From contig NZ_QLMA01000001.1 in assembly GCF_003259435.1 (NCBI RefSeq), forward strand, positions 1,116,001-1,180,000: a stretch of DNA of 64,000 nt, written 5' to 3'. The notes below the pieces were generated by a model, which was given only the letters and a program-made list of their open reading frames with translations, searched no databases and was not told where the DNA came from. The position numbers were made by a program, and so were the translations under genes. Positions 46,606-53,498 of this stretch are shown here, one piece after another. This DNA is from Chitinophaga dinghuensis. GTDB taxonomy: Bacteria; Bacteroidota; Bacteroidia; Chitinophagales; Chitinophagaceae. Every line of letters begins with the position of its first letter. Positions within the stretch are counted from its first letter, which is position 1.

Positions 46606-47097
46606 ATGCCGTCCTTTGATATTGTTAGCAAAGTAGATTTACAGACGTTGGATAATGCCATCAATACTGTAAAGAAGGAGATTACGACCAGATATGATTT
46701 TAAGGGTTCACATGTCAGCATTGAGTTAAATAAGAAAGACCTGAAGTTGACGGTAGAAGTGGAGAGTGATATGAAACTGGCTCAGGTGATTGATGTGTTG
46801 ATCAGTCGCAGTATGCGCCAGGGATTGGATGCCACTATTTACGACCAGAGTAAGGAGCCATATCAGAGTGGAAAAGTTTACAAACAGGATATAATGGTTC
46901 GTAATGGCATCAAACAGGAAGATGCGAAGAAAATCGTGAAGTTGATCAAAGATTCGGGATTAAAGGTACAGGTCGCTATAATGGACGATATTGTTCGGGT
47001 GACAGGCAAAAAAATTGATGATTTACAGGATGTTATACAACTTTGCCGCAATGCAAACGTGGGTATACCATTACAATACATCAATATGAAATCCTGA
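46606..47097 (+). CDS. yajQ: YajQ family (DUF520) nucleotide-binding protein
   Basis: This 163-residue protein starts MPSFDIVSKVDLQTLDNAIN. It has TRYDFKGSHVSIELNKKDLK, ISRSMRQGLDATIYDQSK and the closing NVGIPLQYINMKS, all typical of YajQ. Some members bind cyclic di-GMP, others bind tRNA or nucleotides. ATG at 46606 is preferred over a TTG three codons earlier. It is followed by the rpmE2 promoter. Confidence 0.94.
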   Translation: MPSFDIVSKVDLQTLDNAINTVKKEITTRYDFKGSHVSIELNKKDLKLTVEVESDMKLAQVIDVLISRSMRQGLDATIYDQSKEPYQSGKVYKQDIMVRNGIKQEDAKKIVKLIKDSGLKVQVAIMDDIVRVTGKKIDDLQDVIQLCRNANVGIPLQYINMKS

Positions 47098-47115
47098 TTT
47101 TTTTAGAATAATCTT

Positions 47116-47145
47116 TTGAGTGTTTAAGAAAAAGTTTTACCTTTG
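47116..47145 (+). promoter_or_regulatory. Promoter of rpmE2
   Basis: TTG (47116-47118), a 19-bp spacer and TACCTTTG (47138-47145) match the Bacteroidetes consensus exactly in form and spacing. They place the transcript start shortly before the ATG at 47171. Confidence 0.8.
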
Positions 47146-47170
47146 CACTCTGTATTTACAAAATTTTGAT

Positions 47171-47422
47171 ATGAAACAGGGAATCCATCCAGAAAGTTAC
47201 AGATTTGTGATATTTAAAGATATGTCAAACGGACACAGCTTTTTAAGCCGTTCCACTGCTCCTTCTAAAGAGACTGCTACGTGGGAAGATGGTAATGAGT
47301 ATCCGTTGATTAAGTTGGAAATTTCCAATACTTCTCACCCTTTCTACACTGGTAAGAATGTATTGGTGGATACTGCAGGACGTATCGATAAATTCAACAA
47401 ACGCTACGCTAAAAAAGCATAG
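47171..47422 (+). CDS. rpmE2: 50S ribosomal protein L31 type B
   Basis: This 83-residue ribosomal protein begins [20 protein letters not shown]. It has [19 protein letters not shown] and the ending [20 protein letters not shown]. It lacks the zinc-binding cysteines of type A L31, so it is the zinc-free type B. The start at 47171 is chosen because the promoter box lies inside the longer frame from 47120. A terminator follows. Confidence 0.95.
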   Translation: MKQGIHPESYRFVIFKDMSNGHSFLSRSTAPSKETATWEDGNEYPLIKLEISNTSHPFYTGKNVLVDTAGRIDKFNKRYAKKA

Positions 47423-47449
47423 TAGTTTACGAAAATATTTTTTTTGGGG

Positions 47450-47477
47450 ATCCCATCGGTTTAATCGATGGGATTTT
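47450..47477 (+). terminator. Terminator after rpmE2
   Basis: A 9-bp stem (47450-47458 with 47466-47474) and a 7-nt loop are followed by a short T run, 16 bp before the next start codon. Confidence 0.65.
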
Positions 47478-47492
47478 CTATTTTTAGCCATT

Positions 47493-48674
47493 ATGGAGCG
47501 TAATTATATACTATTCGACACGCCCGTACGTGAGTTGTTATACCCCTTTACCCATACCAGGCCTATTGCCGAATGCAGAGTGGGGATCCTGAAGATCCAT
47601 GAGAAATGGGAGCGATGGCTAGGAACAGAGGTCAGTCATTTCACCGTACAGCATCTGCAGGAAAAGTACCCTTTGAAGCAGGGTCATGAATCTACTGTCA
47701 ACATATTGATTAGCGGGCATTTATTGCCTGATGCCGAACTGGTAGCCGCCATAGAAGCGTTGTTGCCGGATGAGGAGTTGTATGTTGATAATCGGCTGGT
47801 GGCCAAGGTAATCCATGGGAAGGAAGTGCATATGTTGCCTGCCCGAGCCCGGAAAAATTATTCCGGGAAGGTATTGGGAATTCATAAACCCTGGGATATT
47901 TTTGTGCTCAATGACCGGGCTATCAGGGATGATTTTAAGGCATTGACAGCAGGAAGGGAATCGGCGCCATTGCCGGAAGGGAATACTGTGGTGAATGGAT
48001 CTGAAGTCTTTATAGAGCCTGGAGCCGAAGTACATTGCAGTGTATTGAATGCGTCTACCGGACCGATATATATTGGAAAGAATGCCATTATTATGGAAGG
48101 GAACCTGATAAGGGGGCCATTTGCCATGGGAGAGCATTCGGTTTTGAAGATGGGGAGCCGTATTTATGGCGCCACTACTTTGGGGCCGCATTGTACTGGT
48201 GGTGGAGAAATGAAGAATACCGTGATGTTTGGTTATTCCAATAAGGGGCACGAAGGTTATATCGGGGATGCTGTTATTGGAGAATGGTGTAATCTGGGAG
48301 CGGGTACAAATTGTTCCAATCTGAAGAATAATGCCTCTGAGGTGAAAGTGTGGATGGAAGCCCTGGCAACAGTGGCTGGAGCGGGGACCAAATGTGGGGT
48401 ATTGATGGGAGATTACAGTCGGACAGGTATTGGTACCTTATTGAATACAGGAACTGTAGTGGGTGTTTCCTGCAATATATTTGGAGGAATTATGCCCCCT
48501 AAGTATGTAGGTTCTTTCAGTTGGGCATTGGGAGAAGGGATGACTAGGTACAGGAAAGAGGAAGCATTGAAAGATGCGGCTGCCTGGATGAAGATGAAAG
48601 GCCAGGAAATGGGGAATGCTGACAGAGCGGTATTACAGCATTTATACCAGGAAACGGCGCATGTGAATCTTTGA
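47493..48674 (+). CDS. GlmU-like protein with a left-handed beta-helix
   Basis: This 393-residue protein begins MERNYILFDTPVRELLYPFT. The N-terminal 180 or so residues look like a shortened sugar-nucleotidyltransferase domain with TRPIAECRVGILKIHEKWER. The C-terminal half is a hexapeptide-repeat helix: VFIEPGAEVHCSVLNAS, GPIYIGKNAIIMEGNLIRGP, IGEWCNLGAGTNCSNLKN, GDYSRTGIGTLLNTGTVV. Such proteins are annotated as GlmU family in Bacteroidetes. The exact sugar is not known. The frame is open 45 codons further upstream but crosses the rpmE2 terminator. It precedes tpiA by 21 bp. Confidence 0.85.
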   Translation: MERNYILFDTPVRELLYPFTHTRPIAECRVGILKIHEKWERWLGTEVSHFTVQHLQEKYPLKQGHESTVNILISGHLLPDAELVAAIEALLPDEELYVDNRLVAKVIHGKEVHMLPARARKNYSGKVLGIHKPWDIFVLNDRAIRDDFKALTAGRESAPLPEGNTVVNGSEVFIEPGAEVHCSVLNASTGPIYIGKNAIIMEGNLIRGPFAMGEHSVLKMGSRIYGATTLGPHCTGGGEMKNTVMFGYSNKGHEGYIGDAVIGEWCNLGAGTNCSNLKNNASEVKVWMEALATVAGAGTKCGVLMGDYSRTGIGTLLNTGTVVGVSCNIFGGIMPPKYVGSFSWALGEGMTRYRKEEALKDAAAWMKMKGQEMGNADRAVLQHLYQETAHVNL

Positions 48675-48695
48675 CATTACAATCACGATAATTAT

Positions 48696-49457
48696 ATGAG
48701 AAAAAAAATTGTAGCAGCGAATTGGAAGATGAACCTTACGCTGGCACAGGGAGAACAACTGATTAATGATATTCTGGCGGCGGGTATCCGTTTGGCAGAA
48801 GGGCAGGAAGTAGTGATTTCTACTCCTTTTCCATACCTGGTAAAGGCTAAATCGCTGCTGAAGAATTACCCTGGATTTTATGTAGGTGCTCAGAACTGCT
48901 ACAGTGAGAAATCTGGCGCATATACCGGCGAGGTGTCTGCGGAGATGCTGCAGTCTATCGGTGTGGATTATGTAATCCTGGGGCATTCCGAGAGAAGAGA
49001 ATATTTCCAGGAGAGCAATGAAATGCTGGCGAAGAAAGTAGATCAGGCATTAGCATTTGGTCTGAAGCCAATTTTCTGTTGTGGAGAGCCTTTGGCTATT
49101 CGTCAGGCAGAAACGCAGAATGCTTATGTAGCGAAGCAACTGGAAGAAAGTCTGTATTACTTAACGGAGGAGCAGCTGAAGCAGGTGGTTATTGCGTATG
49201 AGCCAATTTGGGCTATTGGTACTGGTTTAACGGCTAGTGCAGCGCAGGCGCAGGATATGCATGCATTTATTCGTTCTCAGATTGCAGCGAAATATGGCCG
49301 TGAGGCGGCGCTGTGCATGTCTATCTTGTATGGTGGTAGCGCGAAACCAGGCAATGCGGAAGAGTTATTTGCATGTCCAGATGTAGACGGTGGATTGATA
49401 GGAGGAGCTTCATTAGTGGCGACAGATTTCGCTGCTATTGTTAGCAAACTTGCTTAA
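48696..49457 (+). CDS. tpiA: Triosephosphate isomerase
   Basis: This enzyme interconverts dihydroxyacetone phosphate and glyceraldehyde 3-phosphate in glycolysis. The 253-residue protein has the substrate lysine in AANWKMNL, the catalytic His in ILGHSERRE, the catalytic Glu in VIAYEPIWAIGTG, and the phosphate loop LYGGSAKPGN with GGLIGGASL. It is probably co-transcribed with the GlmU-like gene. A terminator follows. Confidence 0.98.
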   Translation: MRKKIVAANWKMNLTLAQGEQLINDILAAGIRLAEGQEVVISTPFPYLVKAKSLLKNYPGFYVGAQNCYSEKSGAYTGEVSAEMLQSIGVDYVILGHSERREYFQESNEMLAKKVDQALAFGLKPIFCCGEPLAIRQAETQNAYVAKQLEESLYYLTEEQLKQVVIAYEPIWAIGTGLTASAAQAQDMHAFIRSQIAAKYGREAALCMSILYGGSAKPGNAEELFACPDVDGGLIGGASLVATDFAAIVSKLA

Positions 49458-49464
49458 TAAATTG

Positions 49465-49500
49465 AAAATACGCAGCTTATATATAGTTGCGTATTTTTTT
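49465..49500 (+). terminator. Terminator after tpiA
   Basis: A 10-bp perfect stem (49465-49474 with 49488-49497) and a 13-nt loop run into a T tract. Confidence 0.75.
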
Positions 49501-49543
49501 AGTAAAAAATGCTAAAAAAATTAGTATTTCTGAAAAATGGGTG

Positions 49544-49551
49544 TATCTTTG
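49544..49551 (+). promoter_or_regulatory. Promoter -7 box for the 2H phosphoesterase-like gene
   Basis: TATCTTTG matches TAnnTTTG, 39 bp before the ATG, with TTA at 49521-49523 twenty bp upstream. Confidence 0.55.
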
Positions 49552-49589
49552 TATTGTCATTCTAACACGGAGATTTAAAAAAACTGGTT

Positions 49590-50186
49590 ATGAATACGAA
49601 TATTGAAAATACAGAGGTATTATTTGATTATTTAGTAGTAGTAAATCCTGATGTATTAGTAACGAAGGATATCCTTCGCATCAGGCAGTTTATTGGTCGG
49701 GAGATAGGGGAAGAAGGAATGGTAAATGCTGCTGTTCAGATTCCGTTATTCCGTTCAGTTTTCCCGGAGCGTTTTCAGGATGCTTTTATGGGAGTATTGG
49801 AAGATGTAGCGAGACAACAGGCTGGCTTTGCGGTATATACATCGCGAATCGACAGTTTGGTACATGAAGATGGCAGGAGTAGCATTTTTATTAATGTGGC
49901 TAATCCTAAACCGATGATGGATTTGCAACGGCAATTGTTGAAAGGTTTTGAGATGGCGCCGCAGGATTATCGTCCGCATATCCTGGTAGCGGGTCGGGTA
50001 CAGCATCCTGCGTTGGCGGGTTTTCTGCCGCAGATTTCTCAGCAGATGTTTGTACGCAGTTTTAACTGTCACTGTTTCAGTTTATTAAAGCGTCCGGCAG
50101 CTGGAGGAAAATATGAGCGGGTTAGAGACTTTGTGTTTGGGGATATTGAGCATATGGTCGGTTCTCTGTTTAACTATGCCGCATAA
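49590..50186 (+). CDS. 2'-5' RNA ligase-like (2H phosphoesterase fold) protein with degenerate motifs
   Basis: This 198-residue protein has an overall pattern that resembles LigT/2H phosphoesterases: FDYLVVVNPDVLVTKDIL, MMDLQRQLLKGF, YRPHILVAGRV and FSLLKRPAAGGKYERVRDF. True members have two His-x-Thr/Ser motifs. Here the first is SIFINVA with no histidine, and the second is PHILVA. It is probably not an active phosphoesterase of the standard kind. It is monocistronic with its own promoter box. The family call is tentative. Confidence 0.55.
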   Translation: MNTNIENTEVLFDYLVVVNPDVLVTKDILRIRQFIGREIGEEGMVNAAVQIPLFRSVFPERFQDAFMGVLEDVARQQAGFAVYTSRIDSLVHEDGRSSIFINVANPKPMMDLQRQLLKGFEMAPQDYRPHILVAGRVQHPALAGFLPQISQQMFVRSFNCHCFSLLKRPAAGGKYERVRDFVFGDIEHMVGSLFNYAA

Positions 50187-50433
50187 ATGGCAGGGTGGAG
50201 CAACCGAAGTAATTACAGGATGAATCGTAATAGCTATATACCTTAGAAAGGACTGTTTGATTTACCTCAACCTGGATATAGGGCACTTCGTCTTTTGACC
50301 TGATCTGGTCAATTTGAATTATCTGACTGGCGCAATCTGGAAGGATAATACCATCTACAGGCTCTCCGTACACCAATCGTTCACCTATTAGCGGGTGTAC
50401 GTGAGTACGCTCGTCTTCAAACGGGCACCTTCG
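50170..50433 (-). pseudogene. Possible remnant of a coding region without start
   Basis: On the minus strand 88 codons are open, with protein-like content (RCPFEDERTHVHPLIGERL, then VYGEPVDGIILPDCASQI and IQIDQIRSKDEVPYIQVEVN). There is no ATG at the start and a stop just before. Another frame looks protein-like immediately upstream (LLDDHLSDNEGARLKTSVL), suggesting a frameshift. The family is not recognised. It could also be chance. Confidence 0.25.
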
Positions 50434-50618
50434 TTATCAGATAAATGGTCATCAAGTAGGTTTAGGTAATTGATCTTGCCTCCTTCGATTTAATGCTGAC
50501 ATGTTGGTCATTTTGAGAGCTAACCTTATTGATGCTTCATCATTGATTCAATGGCGGGTTTAACGACCCTCCGGGGCTTGGTATGCCTTCATGAATGCTG
50601 ATAATGGGTGAAATAATT

Positions 50619-50702
50619 GATTGTATTCAATGGTGTATTAATCGAATTCAAAAGTGCATTAATTGTATTTAATAGTGCAATAATTGTATTCGGAAGCAGA
50701 TG
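50619..50702. repeat. Array of four 21-bp units
   Basis: Four adjacent units of exactly 21 bp begin at 50619, 50640, 50661 and 50682. They share AATTGTATT- or AATCGAATT-type heads and GTGYATT-type tails; the fourth unit is degenerate in its second half. Twenty-one bp is two turns of B-DNA, so the same face is presented each time. No gene covers the array. Confidence 0.7.
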
Positions 50703-50912
50703 TGTTGAGTTAATAGGAATATGTATCTTATTTGGTTAGCGCACCTGACTATTGTATATGCTGTCGATTAATGAAGGGAATATGAGAATAGTTTTGGAGG
50801 TACGTGAGAAAAGTAAAGTGTGAGACCTATATCCAACTTGAAGGAGACCGCTGTGGGGCGCAAATTGGACAAGCGAGAGGTGCATGCGTGAGAGCGTGTG
50901 CCACATAAAGGC

Positions 50913-51299
50913 GACACGAATAAGACATAAATAAAACATAAATAAGACATAAGTGAGACACAATTGTGATCCATGTGGGATGTGTGTGGTCGTGTGTGCG
51001 GTCGTGCTGGGGCTTATTTGAGGAAGGATGTACGAGACAAATAAGACTCGAATAAGACACGAATAAGACACGAATAAGACACGAATAAGACACGAATAAG
51101 ACACGAATAAGACACGAATGAGACACGAATGAGACATAGATGAGACACATGTGAGACACAAATGTGATCGATGTGGAATGCGTGTGAGGAAGTGTGTGAG
51201 GCCGTGCTGGGACGTATTTGAGGAAGTGCGTGCGAGACAAATGAGACATAAATGAGACACAAGGTAGACGGGAATGAGACATTAGAGAGACAGGTGTGT
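50913..51299. repeat. 11-bp tandem repeat arrays inside a ~200-bp duplication
   Basis: The unit GACACGAATAA and variants (GACAyrAATgA) repeat head to tail. There are about 5 units at 50913-50967, 11 units at 51045-51165 (five of them identical, 51056-51110) and 6 units at 51236-51299. Two segments between the arrays (50957-51055 and 51155-51255) are copies of each other, offset by 198-200 bp. They include TCGTGCTGG/CCGTGCTGG, TATTTGAGGAAG/TATTTGAGGAAG-like and CGAGACAA. The arrays give open frames on the minus strand only because the unit contains no stop when read that way. Confidence 0.9.
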
Positions 51300-51785
51300 G
51301 TCCCATTTGAGGTACATTAAAAATACTTTTGCGAGCGTTTTACTAAAGATATTATGAAAAAGATATTTGACAGATTGTTTTAAAAGCATTTGATAGCCTA
51401 CGTTTCGATGGGTTTACGCCATTGTATAGCCGACTTTAGCGTCCAACGTTTCATCTATGTTTGTTTGCCCCTCCTCATTGTAACCATGACTTACTACCCC
51501 ATTATTTTCTGTTAATGAGGAGCGGGAATTTTGTAGGACGACGGAATAGGTTTACATTGGATACACGAAAAATTGTTTGAGTGCTATTGGATTTAATTTT
51601 AAATTAGATAAGTCTTAGGAATCATCCTATTTGCTTCTTTTCCTACTGCGGAGAGAGGCGTCTCAAAAGACCAGAGAAAGAAGTAGTCTTCCATCGATCA
51701 TGTTGAGTGCGTAGCCAATAAGCGTTGGGTAAATTTGCCCTATTGGTAAAATCTTCAGCTTTTTTCATCTCCTATATTTTTCGAA
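51300..51785. other. Gene-free sequence before the acylphosphatase gene
   Basis: There is no convincing reading frame here. A 9-bp inverted repeat (CTCCTCATT and AATGAGGAG) with a wide loop lies near 51475-51525. A hairpin-like CCAATA...TATTGG pair lies near 51712-51747, shortly before the start codon. No match to a known RNA was recognised. Confidence 0.5.
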
Positions 51786-52070
51786 ATGGCAACAAATTCA
51801 ATTGTACACAATGAGATTAATGTGAAAGGTCTTGTACATGGTGTTGGATATCGCGCCAATGCCAAGCACATGGCTGACCTGCTGGGAGTGCAGGGTAGTG
51901 TCAAAAATTTACAGGATGGTAGTGTGTGGATAGTGGCGGAAGCTTCCACTGATGCGATGAAAACCTTTCTGGACTGGTGCCGTAAAGGCCCCAGGCATTC
52001 AGAGGTGCGGGAAGTAATTGTGATTCCAGGTGAAGTAACCCATATTAAGGAGTTCACCATCCTACATTAA
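51786..52070 (+). CDS. acyP: Acylphosphatase
   Basis: This small enzyme hydrolyses acyl phosphates such as acetyl phosphate or 1,3-bisphosphoglycerate. The 94-residue protein has the phosphate loop with catalytic Arg in VKGLVHGVGYRANAKHMA. The second signature is GSVKNLQDGSVWIVAEAS with the catalytic Asn. The ending EVTHIKEFTIL is typical. It is the first normal gene after the repeat region. Confidence 0.93.
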   Translation: MATNSIVHNEINVKGLVHGVGYRANAKHMADLLGVQGSVKNLQDGSVWIVAEASTDAMKTFLDWCRKGPRHSEVREVIVIPGEVTHIKEFTILH

Positions 52071-52166
52071 TAAGGCATTGCAACGTATGTACATTCCAGG
52101 TAGGGGGGAATGAATGGGAGAGGTTTGTCTGGAATAAAGATAACATTATCTAGTACGTTAGTCCTC

Positions 52167-52192
52167 CGGGCGGCGCGGACGCTTTCCGCCCG
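52167..52192. other. GC-rich hairpin between convergent genes
   Basis: A 7-bp CGGGCGG/CCGCCCG stem has a 12-nt loop in a locally GC-rich stretch, between the acylphosphatase and C1 peptidase stop codons. It may act as a weak terminator; no T run follows. Confidence 0.45.
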
Positions 52193-52209
52193 AAGGGCCT
52201 CCGTATTAT

Positions 52210-53328
52210 TTACTTTTCCCCTTTCGTTACCAGGGCTCTCAGTGCCTTATCCAGTGCCGCTTTGGGGACTACAATCGAAATAGTATTAGTAGCCAGATAT
52301 GCCTCTGATACATTCAGGTAACCATGGAACGGCCCTGCCGATCCCCAGGAGTTTTTCACGGTGAAATATGTTTTCCCATTAGGACGTTGTCCCATGCCTG
52401 TGATATGCATCATATGGTCATCCTGTGTAATCAGCTCTTCAAATAATCGCTGGCGCGATTCCTGCGTTACCTTTTTTTCTGTGATATCAGGGGTGAAATT
52501 TTTCGCATACATCAGAGAGTCTACCTCTGGCGCCAAGGCATAGCCGCGGCCCGGATTCCAGCCAGGATTGGAAACATCCGCATCCCAGGCTACTGTGTAG
52601 CCTTTGCTGACCGATGTGCGGATGATATTCATCAACTCCTCCAGCGGTACATTGTAATAAGCGCCATTGGAGAAATTATCAGGTACTTCCAGTATGAAAC
52701 GCGTATTGAATGGATGATGCGTAAATGAAGTAAAACCGACATAATCATCTTCATTGAATTTAATCACTTCCTTCGCGTAAGATTGTGGCGTATAGGTTTT
52801 ACCGTTATACTGGAAGGTGGCAGGCGGCGCTCCCATGTATTTATCCAATATCACTACTATCGTATCCAGCCATTTATCTGGTAGAGGATACCTGGATTTT
52901 AACAGGCTGTCCAGATATGTTTTCATTTCATTCACCATTTTCCCATGGGCATAATACTTCACCCCTTCAGCTTTGCCACTATAGGCACTCGCAGGTACTA
53001 TTCCATAAGTGCCCATTGCATGGATAACATCATGGCCCAGACCCCCTTCATCAAAACGGGCCGCTCCCTGACGTAATATGTAGTTTTTGGCTTTATCGAT
53101 ATAGATGTTCCGAACAGAAAACATCACCGAAATATCGGGCTCTGACTGGCCTTTACGCAGCCCTTCAGATTCTACCATGGAAGTAGTACCAAAACTCCAA
53201 CAGGTACCAGATGCTTGTTGGTTTTTGACGGAAGTGGCAGGATTAAGCCGTTCTTTTAGCAGACTACTGTCTTGTGCCTGTGCGTACACAGCAAGAGAGA
53301 GGGTTACAAAGAGGAGCAGTGATTTCAT
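52210..53328 (-). CDS. C1B family peptidase (bleomycin hydrolase/aminopeptidase C-like), exported
   Basis: This 372-residue papain-superfamily peptidase has a signal peptide (LLLFVTLSLAVYAQAQ). The catalytic Cys is in NQQASGTCWSFGTTSMVES, the His in DDHMMHITGMG, and the Asn in YFTVKNSWGSAGPF. Bleomycin hydrolases are usually cytoplasmic; this one is exported, as in several Bacteroidetes. Start 53328 is preferred over 53385, because the signal peptide begins there. It is monocistronic. Confidence 0.92.
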   Translation of the reverse strand: MKSLLLFVTLSLAVYAQAQDSSLLKERLNPATSVKNQQASGTCWSFGTTSMVESEGLRKGQSEPDISVMFSVRNIYIDKAKNYILRQGAARFDEGGLGHDVIHAMGTYGIVPASAYSGKAEGVKYYAHGKMVNEMKTYLDSLLKSRYPLPDKWLDTIVVILDKYMGAPPATFQYNGKTYTPQSYAKEVIKFNEDDYVGFTSFTHHPFNTRFILEVPDNFSNGAYYNVPLEELMNIIRTSVSKGYTVAWDADVSNPGWNPGRGYALAPEVDSLMYAKNFTPDITEKKVTQESRQRLFEELITQDDHMMHITGMGQRPNGKTYFTVKNSWGSAGPFHGYLNVSEAYLATNTISIVVPKAALDKALRALVTKGEK

Positions 53329-53375
53329 ATGCTGTAATCTTCTGATGATAATTAAAGATAACAGCTGATACTGCG

Positions 53376-53412
53376 AAAATAGCACCGTCTGCAGAACAGG
53401 CGGTGCTATTTT
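53376..53412 (-). terminator. Terminator after the M56 (BlaR1-like) gene
   Basis: A 12-bp perfect outer stem (53401-53412 with 53376-53387) encloses a further CTG/CAG pair. It has a short T run on the minus strand and lies 87 bp after the stop. Confidence 0.65.
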
Positions 53413-53498
53413 TATAATTGTGCACGAAATAATAAAGGTAAGCGTGTTCGTAGTACTGTAAACGTCAGAACGGTATACAGCAGTGCGAATAGAAGGAA

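Noticed and set aside
51045..51165. Possible CRISPR array
   Set aside because: The units are 11 bp and directly adjacent, with no spacers, and no cas genes are near.
50736..51306. Three overlapping minus-strand frames of 82-174 codons with LFVSYSCLIRV-type repeats
   Set aside because: They are a by-product of the 11-bp unit, which has no stop codon on the minus strand. All three frames are open at once, and the peptides are the same repeat read in shifted phase. No start signal was seen.
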